Assembly (NCBI GenBank): GCA_022702545.1
Contig: JAHRBC010000010.1
Coordinates: 62,001 to 126,000, forward strand
Source of the DNA: Phycomyces nitens
Taxonomy: Eukaryota; Mucoromycota; Mucoromycetes; Mucorales; Phycomycetaceae
Direction of reading: 5' to 3'
Length of the DNA: 64,000 nucleotides
The notes under the pieces are model-generated. The model saw nothing but the letters and a program-made list of their open reading frames with translations, did not search any database and was not told the DNA's origin. The position numbers were made by a program, and so were the translations under genes. Of this stretch, positions 9,192 to 20,058 are shown in pieces. Numbering within the stretch: position 1 is the first letter of the stretch; each line of letters opens with the position of its first letter.

Positions 9192-9581
9192 TTTCATATC
9201 ATTTTTTATTTTAAGATTATTACCACCCCTCTCCTTATTTATTAATCCCTTTAATTGGAATAAATCGATTTAAAAAGGAGAGCCTCGCCCGCCACGTTTT
9301 ACGTGGCGGGGAGGTCGAGGGGCGGCTACGCCGCCCCTCAGCCGAGGGGGCCGAATTAAAAATTTAGGCCCCCTCAGGCCCCGGAAAGCGCGTAGCGCTT
9401 TCCTCGCCTCAACAGAGAGTTCGGAGACTTCAGCGTAGTAGGGGGTATTCCTTCCACCCACTTTGTGGGTGGGGGAAGATCTTAATGACAAACTAATTTA
9501 ATTAATTATAAAAGTAATAAATATTAAATAATATTTGGTACTCCTTTCATAGGTTTTACCAATACTGTTTTTTATACATGA
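9192..9581. other. Spacer after nad1
   Basis: C-rich motif at 9219, GC hairpins (9290-9335) and a family B variant (9341-9408). No gene. Confidence 0.5.
9219..9234 (+). promoter_or_regulatory. C-rich 3' motif after nad1
   Basis: ATTACCACCCCTCTCC, 28 nt after the nad1 stop. Identical 16-mers lie after cox1 (58920) and after cox3 (minus, 40028). Confidence 0.4.
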
Positions 9582-9654
9582 GTTGGTTTGGCTTAATTGG
9601 TAAAGCACTCGATTTGTAATCGAGGTATTAGTAGTTCGAGTCTACTAACCAGCA
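9582..9654 (+). tRNA. trnT: tRNA-Thr (UGU)
   Basis: Acceptor GTTGGTT/AACCAGC, anticodon stem CTCGA/TCGAG with loop TTTGTAA giving TGT, T loop TTCGAGT. Confidence 0.94.
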
Positions 9655-10002
9655 CTTAGTTCTTCTAGCTCGGCATTCTCTCAAATTGGGACGGCACCAT
9701 TAATTTATTAATTGGTAATTGTAGTGAAAGTCTACTAGCCTTGGGGGCGGCTACGCCGCCCCCAACGGCAAGTGACCCAATTGGGGGCTTCGCCCCCAAT
9801 TGGGAAACTAACCTAGGCGGCCCGCGTAGCGGGCCGCCCAGGGGACTTTTCCCGTTAAAACGGGAAACTAGCCAGCATACTATTTTAGAATGCCAATAAA
9901 TAGAAAAAATGATTAATAAAAACCGGGGGGACCGAATGCCACCGGTGGGACTTAATAATTAGACCCAATTGGGGGCTCTGCCCCTGGATTAAAATTTTAC
10001 TC
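9655..10002. other. Spacer with GC palindromes
   Basis: Several short palindromes such as GGCGGCTACGCCGCC and GGGCGGCCCGC-type arms. No gene. Confidence 0.5.
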
Positions 10003-10005
10003 CGC

Positions 10006-10257
10006 CAACTACAAAACCCTATATTCTACATTATTGATTTAAATACAGGATTACCTTTAAGATTTGATAGTTATATTTTAGCATCAAATTATTTAGAAAT
10101 TAAAACTTCTGATTTAATTGTTAGACATATCGATAAATTTACAATTTATAAAAAAAGATATCAATTTTTAAGTAATGATAAATTCTTAGAGTTATTTCCA
10201 AATGCTATTAATAAAAAATATCAATGTGATTTAGATAAAATTCCATTAAAATCATAA
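10006..10257 (+). pseudogene. C-terminal fragment of an intron-type endonuclease
   Basis: An open frame without a start codon reads FYIIDLNTGLPLRFDSYILA.. and ends at TAA 10255-10257. The pattern of a short beta hairpin plus helix (IDLNTG..ASNYLEI) resembles the NUMOD-like DNA-binding tails of the GIY-YIG proteins elsewhere in this window. It is free-standing between tRNA genes, so probably a relic. Confidence 0.45.
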
Positions 10258-10501
10258 TGTCTTAAGAATATATTTATTGTCTTGAGATATTGGATCACAG
10301 TTAAACCGTGATCGGGGAGATTTATCTGTTATTAGCCTTCACGTGGCAAATCTCGTAAGTATATATAATATACAAAATAACATTAGATTTAATCAAAATT
10401 TGATCAAATTTTGAATGAATTTATTATATTGCATAATATATTATATAGAAACTAATAATAACAAACATTTTTAATAAAAGTAACAATAACAATTTATAAA
10501 A

Positions 10502-10575
10502 TGGGTTGTAGACTAATCTGGTAAGTCATCGACTTTTGATGTCGAGTTATGGGAGTTCGAGCCTTCCCAGCCCAG
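10502..10575 (+). tRNA. trnQ: tRNA-Gln (UUG)
   Basis: Acceptor TGGGTTG/CAGCCCA, anticodon stem TCGAC/GTCGA with loop TTTTGAT giving TTG, T arm GGGAG-TTCGAGC-CTTCC. Confidence 0.93.
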
Positions 10576-10745
10576 TAATTACTAAATCTTAATATTCCGG
10601 CGGCCGCAGTGAAGAATCATCTACCCCCACTATAAAAACCTTTAATCCTATTAATTACATGAATGACACCAATGTATACCTGTTTCAAAACTATTCTTAT
10701 TTTCGATTTAATCTTTATAAAATCATTCATTTCCATTCGAATTAA

Positions 10746-11234
10746 TTAATTATTAAATCTAATAAAAAGTAAAGGGTTTGATTTATGAGATTCACTATCT
10801 CTAATTCTGAAAGGACTAGTAATTACATTTATAATGGTGCTTCTAAAATTATTAAATCTTAAATAATATCTATTAACTAAGATTAACATCTCTACAACCC
10901 TTCCTTCGTTGATATAACCAATCATTAGATAACTGTCTACTGCGATCCCTCGAACAAAATTATAACTACCTGTTGTTAGAGACTTAACGGCCACATAGGC
11001 TTTATATGTAATAACACAGAACCCTGCGAACAATGTTCAAGAAATAGTAACTTTTAATACATAGAGATAATCCACTTGGGATAGATAAGAATAAGGGAGC
11101 AAGGCTATTACTTTACCGAGCTTTACAAAGGCTATATTAGTTAGATCTAAGAAACTCGAGTCTAACTTATTATATTGAAAAATATTAAATAAAGACCGAG
11201 GGGGGCCCGCGTAGCGGGCCCCCCGAGTGTCCAC
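10746..11234 (-). CDS. Unidentified ORF with one in-frame TGA
   Basis: The minus strand holds two adjoining open frames separated only by a TGA at 11037-11039. If TGA is read as Trp they join as ..VLKVTISWTLFAGFCVIT.. for about 160 aa. The first residues (MDTRGARYAGPPR) derive from a GC palindrome, so the true start is lost or lies near 11190. Around the TGA is a hydrophobic stretch that could span a membrane. No family is recognised. Location beside an RT-like fragment suggests it belongs to a plasmid or other foreign insert; this is inference. Confidence 0.35.
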
Positions 11235-11370
11235 GGGCCCCGCTACGCGGGCCCCGTCGACCCTTCTTTGCCGGGGTCCAAACGAAAGAACTAAAATATG
11301 GGAGCTCTGTAAATTAGCAGACTTTCCAGCATAGTTCGGATCTCACTATACTGAGGGCTGATGCGTCTGC

Positions 11371-11670
11371 TTGGTTGAGCTAGGAGTAAACACCGAATAT
11401 ATCCTACGGGGGCGGATGAAGGACCCATTACGGCTTAAAATGGCCGGGATGGGGGAATATCATCACTACTACCGAGGGGTAGTTCAAGGTAACAATGTTG
11501 CGGCGTTGTTAGGGATGATAGTACTGGAAGATATGAAGGTATATGACTTAACAAAAGGTAGTCTAATCGGTTATGCTGACGACGGAGTTTTATACGGGAA
11601 TGACCCGGGAATGGTAGATGAATGGTTGAGTAAGGGGAGGAGGAGTGAATCCAATGATCACCCCAGGTGA
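11371..11670 (+). pseudogene. Reverse-transcriptase-like fragment (YADD motif)
   Basis: Reads GVVQGNNVAALLGMIVLEDM followed by SLIGYADDGVLYGNDPGM. G-x-x-Q-G followed about 30 residues later by YADD matches the order of reverse transcriptase motifs B' and C (RT family: group II intron or mitochondrial retroplasmid type). YADD contains the two catalytic Asp residues. The frame ends soon after at 11670 and no upstream RT motifs are found in frame, so only a fragment remains. Base composition is less AT-rich than the core genes, in line with foreign origin. It could also be a polymerase of another RNA/DNA element. Confidence 0.45.
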
Positions 11671-12289
11671 TATAATAAATACGACCCACGCTTTCACGCG
11701 GCCCAATAACGCACCCGGAGCCGGGGATTCCCAATGTGATGGCACGTTTCCGTGTACTGCTTTTGTCTGCTTCTTAGAGGCTGGTTTACATAATGTTAGC
11801 CATTTACTCAACTTATCGTACGAGAACGAACTGGCTGTACTCATTTCCACCCAGTCTGGCAACATGTAATTCTCGTTTCCCCCCCGAGAGAGTCGGGGGG
11901 GACACGGACCCCGCGAGCGAAGCTCGCGGGGAACGTAGAATTTGCTTAGAAATGATTCTTTCGCCGGGGTTAGCGGATCTACCCCACTGGCTCCTTCTAT
12001 TGGTACCATCGTGGATATGTTCCGCTTAAGTCCGAGGGGGCCCGAATTAATTCATTTAAAGAAGCTTTAGGATTACTTGGAAATGGGGGGCCCGCGTAGC
12101 GGGCCCGGAGGGCTACGGGCCCGCCCCGTGGCCCTTCGGGGGGCCTTCGGCCCCCCTCGGGCTACTAATTGTGTTTTACCTACAATAATTAGTGGCCTCT
12201 CGGGGGCCCGCGTAGCGGGCCCCCTCGGGCTTTAGACCCGAGGGTCTCGTCCCCGAGGGTTCAAAGCCCCCTCGGGCTTTAGATATTCT
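11671..12289. other. Spacer before rnl with inverted-repeat copy
   Basis: Holds the 69-bp GC element at 11870-11938 and several GC palindromes (12030-12270). Overlapping ORFs on both strands lack recognisable features. Confidence 0.5.
11870..11938 (+). repeat. 69-bp GC element, inverted copy of 29390-29458
   Basis: Reverse complement of 29390-29458 with no difference seen by eye. A shorter relative lies near 37850-37900. It contains arms GGGGTCCGTG.. and CCCGCGAGC/GCTCGCGGG. Confidence 0.85.
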
Positions 12290-13084
12290 ATTGATAAGTT
12301 GATATTCGGGGGATTATCTTCTAAATATCTAATTATATAAAGTTATACATAAGTAAATTCTGTTAAATAAACTCATAAAATAAGTATCCACTAATGATAT
12401 GTAATGTATTACCAAGGTGAAAAAGGGACTATCGGGGATGACTAGCCAATGCATCCAAAGGAGGTATTTTATACCAAAATCGTAATGAATTATTTAATAA
12501 TTACGATGATCCTAAGGGAAACCATAATAATAACAACTCTACGAACTGAAACATCTAAGTAGTAGAAGGAAAAGAAATCAACCGAGATCCCGTTAGTAGT
12601 GGTGAGCGAAAGCGGGTTAGCCTATTTTCTAAACTGAAATTATAATTTGTTTGGAATGACAAACCATAGAGGGTGAAAGTCCCGTAATAATTGAGGTTAG
12701 AAAAATAGTAAGTAAGATGAGAGATAACTTGTCTGAAGATAGGGGAACCATCCTCTAAGGCTAAATATGATGCATTGAGCGATAGTGGAGAGTACCGTGA
12801 GGGAACGTTGAAAAGTAAGTAGATAACTGGTGAAAAGATCCTGAACCGGTAGTTCTATAAGCAGCAGGAATCTTTGTTTAAATACAAGATAACTGCGTAC
12901 CTTTTGCATAATGGGTCAGCGAGTTAATCTATGGTGCAAGTAGAAATACTTAGCGAAAGCGACTACGTTAAATGGGCAAGTACCATAGATTAGACCCGAA
13001 ACCAGGTGATCTTACCATGACCAGGTCATTAAGGACCGAACCAGTGCCTGTGGCAATAGGCTTGGATGAGTTGTGGTAAGGGGT

Positions 13085-14266
13085 GAATTTTCGCCCGATT
13101 TAACAGGCGACTGTTAATGAAACTAGCTCATAACGGTGAAACCTAAGGTAGAAATACTATGGCAATACCGTGGGAAGAATTTATAGATGACTGATCAAGT
13201 AACTATTTTATATAGCTCTATTTATTCCCCGTAACGACTTCTAATGAAAATTAGGGGCTTCTAATATATGTGTTATTTATCAAAGAACTAATTGTGGCAT
13301 TATGTTCTAAATTTTTTGTACAATTAAAAATGAATATCTTATTAAACAAATTTATGAACTCAATTGAGTTTATTTACACGAATCTACAAATTAAAGAATT
13401 GAGAAAACTAATTAATAGAGAGATTAGAAACCGACCAGGTATTTATTGTTTTGTCAATGCGACAAATGGAAATACTTATGTAGGATCTGCTAAAAATCTA
13501 AGAATTAGACTTAAAGGGCACTATTTAGGAACAAGATCTAATCTTATTCTTCAAAAAGCTATTTCTAAGTACGGAATTTCTCAGTTCTACTTTGTTGTAT
13601 TAGAATATTGTGAGATCGAAGATTTAATCAAAAGAGAACAATATTATATTGATCAATTGAATCCTATCTACAATATTTTAAGAATTGCTGGTTCTTCATT
13701 AGGTTATCAGCATACTGAAGAATATAAAGAATTATTTAGTGGTGAGAAACATCCATTTTTTGGAAAATCTCACACTGAATTAACTAAAAACCAAATTAAA
13801 GAATCTATGTTAGGTTCTACTAGATCTGAAGAAGTAAAGAAAAAAATTAGCGATAGTTTGAAGTCTAAAGATCTATCAGGAACTAATAATCCATTTTTTG
13901 GAAAAACTCATACAGACGAAAGTCTAAGAAAAATGAGTGAGGTTAATAGTGGAACTAAACATTATAACTGGAATAAACCAGCTCATAATGTTAAATCTGT
14001 TTCTTTATATGACTTAGAGGATAATTTAATTAAGAATTTTAAATCTAAGTCAGAATTAGCAGATTATTTAGGTATTACTAGAAGAACTGTAAATAATTAT
14101 TTAAAATCAGGTAAAGTATTTAAAGACAAATGGGTATTTAAATAACACATTTAGGGGCAACACGCTAGCACTACTATCGATCAGATTGCTATGATGTAAG
14201 ATGCATCTAAGGTAAATCAGTAGTTGAAGGTATAGTCTAAATCAATATGAAAGTATTGAAATTTTG
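13085..14266 (+). mobile_element. Group I intron in rnl
   Basis: Interrupts the conserved run GGGGT|GAAAGGCCAATC (near E. coli 23S position 785). Exon ends in T, intron ends in G. Carries a GIY-YIG endonuclease gene. The core is seen near the 3' end (GAAGGTATAGTCTAAAT). Confidence 0.85.
13330..14145 (+). CDS. GIY-YIG homing endonuclease in the rnl intron
   Basis: Nuclease domain GIYCFVNATNGNTYVGSAKN with the following R-I-R-LKGHY and a later E in REQYYIDQLNPIYNIL. Several SGEKHPFFGKSHTE / SGTNNPFFGKTHTD modules follow (NUMOD3-type), then a C-terminal helix-turn-helix-like tail (SKSELADYLGITRRTVNNYL). The frame extends upstream to 13270 without an ATG; the ATG at 13330 was taken as the start, giving 271 aa. 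Intact. Confidence 0.85.
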   Translation: MNILLNKFMNSIEFIYTNLQIKELRKLINREIRNRPGIYCFVNATNGNTYVGSAKNLRIRLKGHYLGTRSNLILQKAISKYGISQFYFVVLEYCEIEDLIKREQYYIDQLNPIYNILRIAGSSLGYQHTEEYKELFSGEKHPFFGKSHTELTKNQIKESMLGSTRSEEVKKKISDSLKSKDLSGTNNPFFGKTHTDESLRKMSEVNSGTKHYNWNKPAHNVKSVSLYDLEDNLIKNFKSKSELADYLGITRRTVNNYLKSGKVFKDKWVFK

Positions 14267-16581
14267 GAAAGGCCAATCTAACCTGGAGATAGCTGGTATT
14301 CCGCGAAACCTATTTTGGTAGGTTGTCCTTCGTATCTGTAAACTGGTACAGCACTGGATACTATGTCCCTCGTGGACTTGATTGGGGGGTCGTGATGGCT
14401 CTATCAATAGAATCGATTATTTAATCGATTCCCAAACATTATATGTTTGGGAATCTAACCTCGGAATGGTTTACAGTTAATAAAGGACGGTCAGACTATA
14501 GGTGCTAAGGTCTTTAGTCGAGAGGGAAACAGCCCAGAACAAGAACTAAGGTCCCCAAATACTACTAAGTGAAATTAAGGTAGTCCATGAAATTACACAA
14601 CCATTCGGTGGGCTTGGAAGCAGCCATCCGTTAATGAAAGCGTAATAGCTCAATGGTCTGTTATTATAAGTTTCAAGGGCACCGACAATGTATCGGGTCT
14701 AAGTAGTATACCGAGGTCTTGTCCCAATATTCATCATATTGGAGGGTAGCGGAACACTCAGGACATGGTTGAAGGATAGGGTTTCCTTATCTGGACATAA
14801 CTGAGGAGAGAATGCTGACATGAGTAACGTAAAAGTGGGTAAGATCCCACTCGCCGAAAGCAGAAGGGTTTCATGGCTAGGCTCAACCTCCATGAGTAAA
14901 GTAACGGCCTCTAAGGTTTTTAAAGCAAGGGACCCCAAAAGGGCCCAAGCAAGTTTAAAATTTGTTTCAAATTTTAAATGAGAATCAAGGGTTTCCCCTT
15001 GATTCTGGGGGGCCTCGGCCCCCTCGCTTCCGATCCGAAAGGATCGGGAGACTCAGGTAATTTCAGTTTCTGAAATAAACTGAGCTCAAATGAGTGAACC
15101 CCGATAGGGGTAACCGATGAGAAAAACTGATCTAGATAACAGTCTTAAATTTATACGTATCGGTAACGGTATAGTCTTTTAATTTAAGATTCAGGAAATG
15201 ATCTAGATAATTAACCGTACCCTAAACCGACACTGGTCTGCTGGTAGAGTATACCAAGGCGTTGAGCGAATCATCTTGAAGGAACTCGGCAAAATGACTC
15301 CGTAACTTCGGGAGAAGGAGTACGACTTTTATGGTCGTGGCACAGAATAGAAGAGTACGACTGTTTACTTAAAACACCGGTCTTTGCTAATAGGAAACTA
15401 GATGTATAAAGACTGATACCTGCTCAGTGCTGGTAAGTCAAGAGAGGTACTGTTAAGGTACCGATTGAACCTCCAGTAAACAGCGGTTGTAACTATAACG
15501 ATCCTCAGGTAGCGAAATACCTTGGCCACTAATTATGGTCGCGCATGAATGGTTTAACGATACTCTTACTGTCTCCAAGATGAGCTCAGTGAAATTGAAT
15601 TATCCGTGCAGATGCGGATTACCATTAGCTAGACGGGAAGACCCTATGCAGCTTTACTGCAGTTAGTCATTGTGTGCTTATAATTAAGGTGTAGAATACA
15701 AGGGAGTCGATTAGACACCAGTGAAATACCTTGACTTAATTAGGAGCACGCTAAACCAAATTTTTGGGACAGTGATTAATGGGCAGTTTATCTGGGGCGG
15801 ATTTCTCCCATATAGTACCGGAGAAGTACGAAGGTCGGCTTAAATTGGATGGAAACCAATGGGCTAAAGAGAGCCTAATTAAGTGTAATGGCATAAGCCG
15901 GCTTAACTGTAAGACTGACAAGTCATACAGATACGCAAGTAGGTCATAGTGATCCGGTGGTCCATTATGGAATGGCCATCGCTCAACGAATAAAAGCTAC
16001 GCTAGGGATAACAGGCTGATCAATCTCGAGAGTCCATATTGACAGATTGGTTTGGCACCTCGATGTCGACTCATCACATCCTGGGGGTGTAGGCGCTCCC
16101 AAGGGTTCGGCTGTTCGCCGAGTAAAGTGGTACGTGAGTTGGGTTAAGTACGTCGTGAGACAGTACGGTTCCTATCTACTAATGGAATTAGAATCGGACA
16201 AGAACATTACTCTAGTACGAGAGGACCGAGTGGTATGAACCTCTGGTATACCTGTTATTGTTTACTACCTATTTATAGGTCTGTTACAGTACGGCAGGAA
16301 AGCTACGTTCAGAAAGGATAACCGCTGATAGCGTCTTAAGCGGGAAGCCCATCTTGGCACGATTCTTTATTAGAGTGACTGTAGATCACAGTCTTGATAG
16401 GTTGCAGGTGTAAGCATAGTAATATGTTAAGCTAGGCAATACTAAATTCTCAAGTAACTTGGTAATAACATATCTTTTTAACACCCCACTTCTCTATAAA
16501 GGGATTTAGATTGGAGAGCTGAGGGGCGGCGTAGCCGCCCCCCGGCCCCCCCCGCCCCGTGAAACGGGGCAATTGGGCGGA

Positions 16582-16646
16582 GCTGAGGGGGCCCCACGCT
16601 GCCGTGGGGCCCCTCGGCCCCGGAAAGCGCGTAGCGCTTTCCTCGC
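16582..16646 (-). repeat. GC-rich double-hairpin element, family B
   Basis: Matches the copies at 3258-3325 and 4207-4267, with GCGTAGC rather than GCTTCGC in the second loop. Confidence 0.8.
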
Positions 16647-16856
16647 CATCAAGTATCTGGTGGCTCTACAGCCCCAATTGGGCTTTATCTCCGTTTCTGT
16701 CATGTGGGGGTCCACGGAGAGACCTTTGTATACAAAGGTCTTAATATTGGAGAGGGGAGGTAATAAATTTGATTTTAGATTTTTCGTGGAGGGGCCCAGC
16801 GAGCTGGGCCTAGCTGCACGTGGAGAGTAGTTTAGATTAGAACCTATATATGATGA

Positions 16857-16872
16857 GGAGTGGGGTGGATAT
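16857..16872 (-). promoter_or_regulatory. C-rich 3' motif after cox2
   Basis: Minus strand ATATCCACCCCACTCC, about 37 nt after the cox2 stop. A closer match to the consensus, ATTACCTCCCCTCTCC, lies further on at 16749-16764. Confidence 0.35.
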
Positions 16873-16908
16873 AAGTTTAAATTAGATTAAGATTATTATT
16901 AAAAATAT

Positions 16909-19108
16909 TTAGGCTTGCTCATTTAACCAAGCTAAATATTTCTCTAAAGATACTGCTTCAACTGCGATTGGCATGAAACCATGATGTACACCGCAGATTT
17001 CCGAGCATTGTCCGTAGTAAACTCCTTCTCGTTCTACTAGAACTGAAGTTTGATTTAATCGCGTTTGTAAGTTTATTTCTCATTTTTAGGATCAGAACCT
17101 TCACCTGTGATGATACCTTTGTAATCTTTTTCATATACAAATTGATATCGATCTTTGTATAATTTAGGTGGATCCCGATACCGTTTAACAAAAGCAGTAG
17201 CTTGAGGAGATTTGTGACCTAAATATAGAAGAAGATCCTTGGTTGTCGAAAATCTTAATGCTGTGTTGTCTACCGTATCAACAAGTACAATAGACCAGTT
17301 AAATGAATACCAACTACCATTTTCTCTTAAATATTTGTAAAATTTACTATTTCCTCCTCGGTTGGGTCTTCGACCCCGGCGAAAGCTTGTCTAATATTTT
17401 TTGTTTCAACCCAATTAATAGAATGATCTTCTTTAATTGGTGTATTAGAAGTTAAAGTAGAGAAAGCGAGGAAAGCGCGAAGCGCTTTCCGGCCGAGGGC
17501 GGCGACGCCGCCCCTCAGCTCTAGAAGAATTATTAAGATTAAGTCTTTTAAACCCAGACCGCTTTGTTATTAAGTTATGAGAATTACTTCGAAATGGACT
17601 TTGTCTTTATTAAGGCTAGTAACTGCCTTAATTTACTACATAAAGTCTCTGAGGAAATAAATTATTTCCTGCAAGTTGTTAATGATTTCATTGGGACGGT
17701 TCATGAAATCAATAATGATATTGTAAGACTTAGTCTAATCATTATTAATTAACTTTCTTGCATATAGTAGTAGACCTGGCCGATTAACCAGGAATGGCAT
17801 CAATTTTTAGTCCTAAAGAAGGAACTGCAAATGAATGAATTACATCAGCCAAGCAGATATTATCAATATATATTTAAGATTCATTAAGAGGTTTATACAT
17901 CATAGAAGGTAACATATGAAGAGAAACTAATTTTCTTAATTTTGGCATACTTTCAGGTAGAATGTAAATTCTGGGTTTTCCTTTATTAAAGCCCTGAATA
18001 ATAGAATTAATATCATAATCAGTTCGATTAATTGATTGTTTAAATCGAAATCTGGTGTTAGAATTTTCATTATCTATTTTTCTAACCAACCATCTGATAA
18101 TAGTTTACCTACGACCACTGAGGACGGATCAGGAGGTAAAGACACTAATTTTTTTAAACTTACAGGGAATCTACCCGATTTACCGTTGAACTTAAATTTG
18201 TACCATAAGGAACTAAACTAGTACAATTACTAATCCCAAATTTGGAAATTGTAAGGAGTTTAGTAGCTTTTGTAGTTAGAGTTCGTTTAACCATATGATT
18301 AAATTTAATATTTAACTTTGCCTTTAAAGTATATATTATAATATAAACTTGGACTATCTCTTAGTCTACGGGCAAAGCCCGTTAATAGACTTCTTGCATA
18401 TAGTCTCTGAGGTTTATAACCTGCTGATCGCCTTAAATTAATAAATTATTACCATCTAGGTATTATTAATCAGAAGGTATTTCAGCATATAGCAAGATTC
18501 AAATTATATTAAACGATATTTGTTTAATATTAATAAGGGCAACCAATAATGTTTTTACCTGTTACGATGAATCGAATATGAGTACCTACTGGAACTACTA
18601 CTCGGTTATCTACTTCTAAAAGTCGTAGTTGACCTTCTTCTAATTCGTCTGTCGGAACGAGATAAGAATCAAATTCAATAGATTCTCCATCTTCGTTAAC
18701 AAAATCAGAGTACTCATAAGACCAATACCATTGATGTCCTAGTGCTTTAATAGTCATTGCTGGATCAATTACTTCATCCATTAGATATAGTAATTTGAAG
18801 CTAGGGAAAGCAATAGCAATTAATACTAAAGCAGGAGTAATAGTCCAAATTAATTCAATTAAAGTCCCGTGGTTGTGATATTTGTAAACAATTTTATTTT
18901 GATTAGAACCGAAGTTGAAGATTACTGAAGATAGCATCCAACTAACTCCAAATAAAATAATTACCAGGTAGAACATAATTTGATCATGTAATTCTACAAT
19001 TCCTTCAAAGGAAGGTGATGCACCATCTTGGAAAGATAATTGCCAAGGCTCAGGAGCATCATTCCATACTGGAGTAATGATATTTAATGATTTAAGCATA
19101 TTTAACAT
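16909..19108 (-). CDS. cox2: Cytochrome c oxidase subunit 2 (two group I introns)
   Basis: COX2 carries the CuA centre that accepts electrons from cytochrome c in complex IV. Exons on the minus strand: 19108-18557, 17849-17787 and 17061-16909, joining to 255 aa. Joins are [16 protein letters not shown] and [15 protein letters not shown]. CuA ligands are visible in exon 3: [20 protein letters not shown] (two Cys, Glu, His, Met), with the first His ligand in ADVIHSF. N-terminal region has the two membrane helices ([33 protein letters not shown]). Ends NEQA then TAA. Exon 2 is only 63 nt. Confidence 0.96.
17090..17330 (-). pseudogene. Endonuclease C-terminal remnant in cox2 intron 2
   Basis: The minus strand reads [20 protein letters not shown] then [20 protein letters not shown].., similar in layout to the tail of the GIY-YIG protein in cox1 intron 2 ([30 protein letters not shown]). 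No nuclease domain remains. Confidence 0.5.
17466..17520 (+). repeat. GC-rich double-hairpin element, family B variant
   Basis: First hairpin as in family B (GGAAAGCGC/GCGCTTTCC); the second is the GGGCGGCGACGCCGCCC type. It lies inside cox2 intron 2. Confidence 0.75.
17850..18556 (-). mobile_element. cox2 intron 1 (group I, decayed LAGLIDADG)
   Basis: 707 nt. The minus-strand core (CAGAGACTATATG.. to ..GAGATAGTCC) lies near the 5' end. It carries a broken LAGLIDADG_2 gene. Confidence 0.85.
17874..18294 (-). pseudogene. Decayed LAGLIDADG_2 endonuclease in cox2 intron 1
   Basis: N-terminal block from ATG 18294 ([20 protein letters not shown]..) ends in a stop. A second frame continues [20 protein letters not shown].. 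(motif 1), then jumps directly to the C-terminal block [30 protein letters not shown]. The middle of the protein, including motif 2, is deleted and there is a frameshift, so it cannot be active. Confidence 0.75.
18557..19108 (-). CDS. cox2: cox2 exon 1
   Basis: 184 codons from the ATG at 19108 ([13 protein letters not shown]) to the T before intron 1. See the cox2 gene entry. Confidence 0.95.
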
Positions 19109-19278
19109 ATTCTTATGGACGATATCCCTTAGATAAAATAAATTCTCAATTTTTAGAAATACATATTTCTAATAATTAGTTCCGATTTAGTTATTAAATG
19201 ATTAAGCATAATTTTATTGTCCCTACCGAACATGCCTCAGGCGGTTCAGCTTTAGACCCGAGGGTCTCGTCCCCCAGG

Positions 19279-20058
19279 CTAGTGAAGATCAATAGCATCT
19301 TTTAGATAAGAACAAGTTAAAATTGTAAAGACATATGCCTGAAGCATAGCAATACCAAATTCTAGACCTGCAAGAGCTGTTAGGAATAATAGAGGTAATA
19401 CACTAACTAGTAATAGAACTGGTCCAGCTACTACCATTTTCCAAGTGAATGTAGAAATGATTTTTAATAAAGAGTGTCCTGCAATCATATTCGCTCCTAA
19501 TCGAACACCTAAACTAACTGCTCGAGCTAGGTAAGAAATTAATTCAATTGCTACTAATAGGAATACTAATCCTAATGGAGTACCAGCTGGAATGAAGAAA
19601 GCAAAGAATCCTAATCCATGTCGTTGGAAACCAATAATTGTTACTCCAATTAGAATAGCTGTACTTAAACTTAAAGTTAAAATAAGATGAGAAGTTGCTG
19701 TGAAAGAATAAGGTACTAAACCAATTAGATTACTAAATAGAACAAAATTAAATAGAGTGAAAATTAATGGTACGTAGATTTCGTTAGCTGATCCAATTTG
19801 TTCTCGAACCATATTTAAGATAGATCCGTAAATAGATTCAGAATGGATAGCCCATCGAGAAGGGATTACATTACCATTATTTAGAGATAAGATGTTCATT
19901 GAAATTGTAATTACTACTACTAAAATTAAATAGAATCCGATATTAGTTAAAGATAATTTCGTAAATCCAAGGATTGGAGCTAAAATAAAAACAAAATCAA
20001 TGATTTCAAATTGCTCTAGTGGATTATTAACTAAGAAAGTTGTCGCTAAAGTTGACAT
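19279..20058 (-). CDS. atp6: ATP synthase subunit a
   Basis: ATP6 is the membrane subunit that forms the proton half-channels of the F1Fo ATP synthase. The 259-aa frame is uninterrupted. The conserved essential Arg is in the fourth-fifth helix region (SLGVRLGANMIAGH), followed by LFLTALAGLEFGIAMLQAYVF near the C-terminus. The N-terminal MSTLATTFLVNNPLEQFEII is typical of fungal precursors that are trimmed. Stop is TAG. It lies about 170 bp upstream of cox2 on the same strand, so the two could be co-transcribed. Confidence 0.96.
   Translation of the reverse strand: MSTLATTFLVNNPLEQFEIIDFVFILAPILGFTKLSLTNIGFYLILVVVITISMNILSLNNGNVIPSRWAIHSESIYGSILNMVREQIGSANEIYVPLIFTLFNFVLFSNLIGLVPYSFTATSHLILTLSLSTAILIGVTIIGFQRHGLGFFAFFIPAGTPLGLVFLLVAIELISYLARAVSLGVRLGANMIAGHSLLKIISTFTWKMVVAGPVLLLVSVLPLLFLTALAGLEFGIAMLQAYVFTILTCSYLKDAIDLH

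Larger units (their letters stand above)
12290..16475 (+). rRNA. rnl: Large subunit ribosomal RNA (one group I intron)
   Basis: Recognised by conserved LSU blocks: GGCCAATCTAACCTGGAGAT (domain II), GAAGCAGCCATCC..GAAAGCGTAATAGCTCA, CTATAACGATCCTCAGGTAGC (peptidyl transferase region), GACGGGAAGACCCTATGCAG, GGGATAACAGGCTGATC, and the sarcin-ricin loop AGTACGAGAGGACC. The ends are estimates: 5' end near 12290-12370, 3' end near 16475. It lacks an intron at the omega site (the CTATAACG block is continuous). A nonanucleotide-like site (ACATAAGTA, about 12347-12355) lies near the 5' end. A GC insertion near 15000-15050 expands a variable region. Confidence 0.93.
16476..16908. other. Spacer between rnl and cox2 (convergent)
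   Basis: C-rich motif after rnl (AACACCCCACTTCTC near 16482), a family B double hairpin (16582-16646), and two minus-strand C-rich motifs (16749-16764, 16857-16872) that follow cox2. No gene. Confidence 0.55.
17062..17786 (-). mobile_element. cox2 intron 2 (group I, decayed endonuclease)
   Basis: 725 nt. The minus-strand core has CAGAGACTTTATG and GACAAAGTCC. It contains a remnant reading frame and a GC double hairpin (17466-17520). Confidence 0.8.

Noticed and set aside
11590..12009. 139-codon minus-strand ORF overlapping the RT-like fragment
   Set aside because: Antisense shadow running through the 69-bp GC element; its similarity to the ORF at 29235 comes only from that shared repeat.
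14699..14938. ORFs inside rnl and rns (also 12697, 16047, 21483, 22372)
   Set aside because: They lie in conserved rRNA sequence; chance frames.
18530..18556. cox2 exon 1 extension GKNIIGCPY
   Set aside because: It is intron sequence; the correct join is RFIVTG|ADVIHSF.
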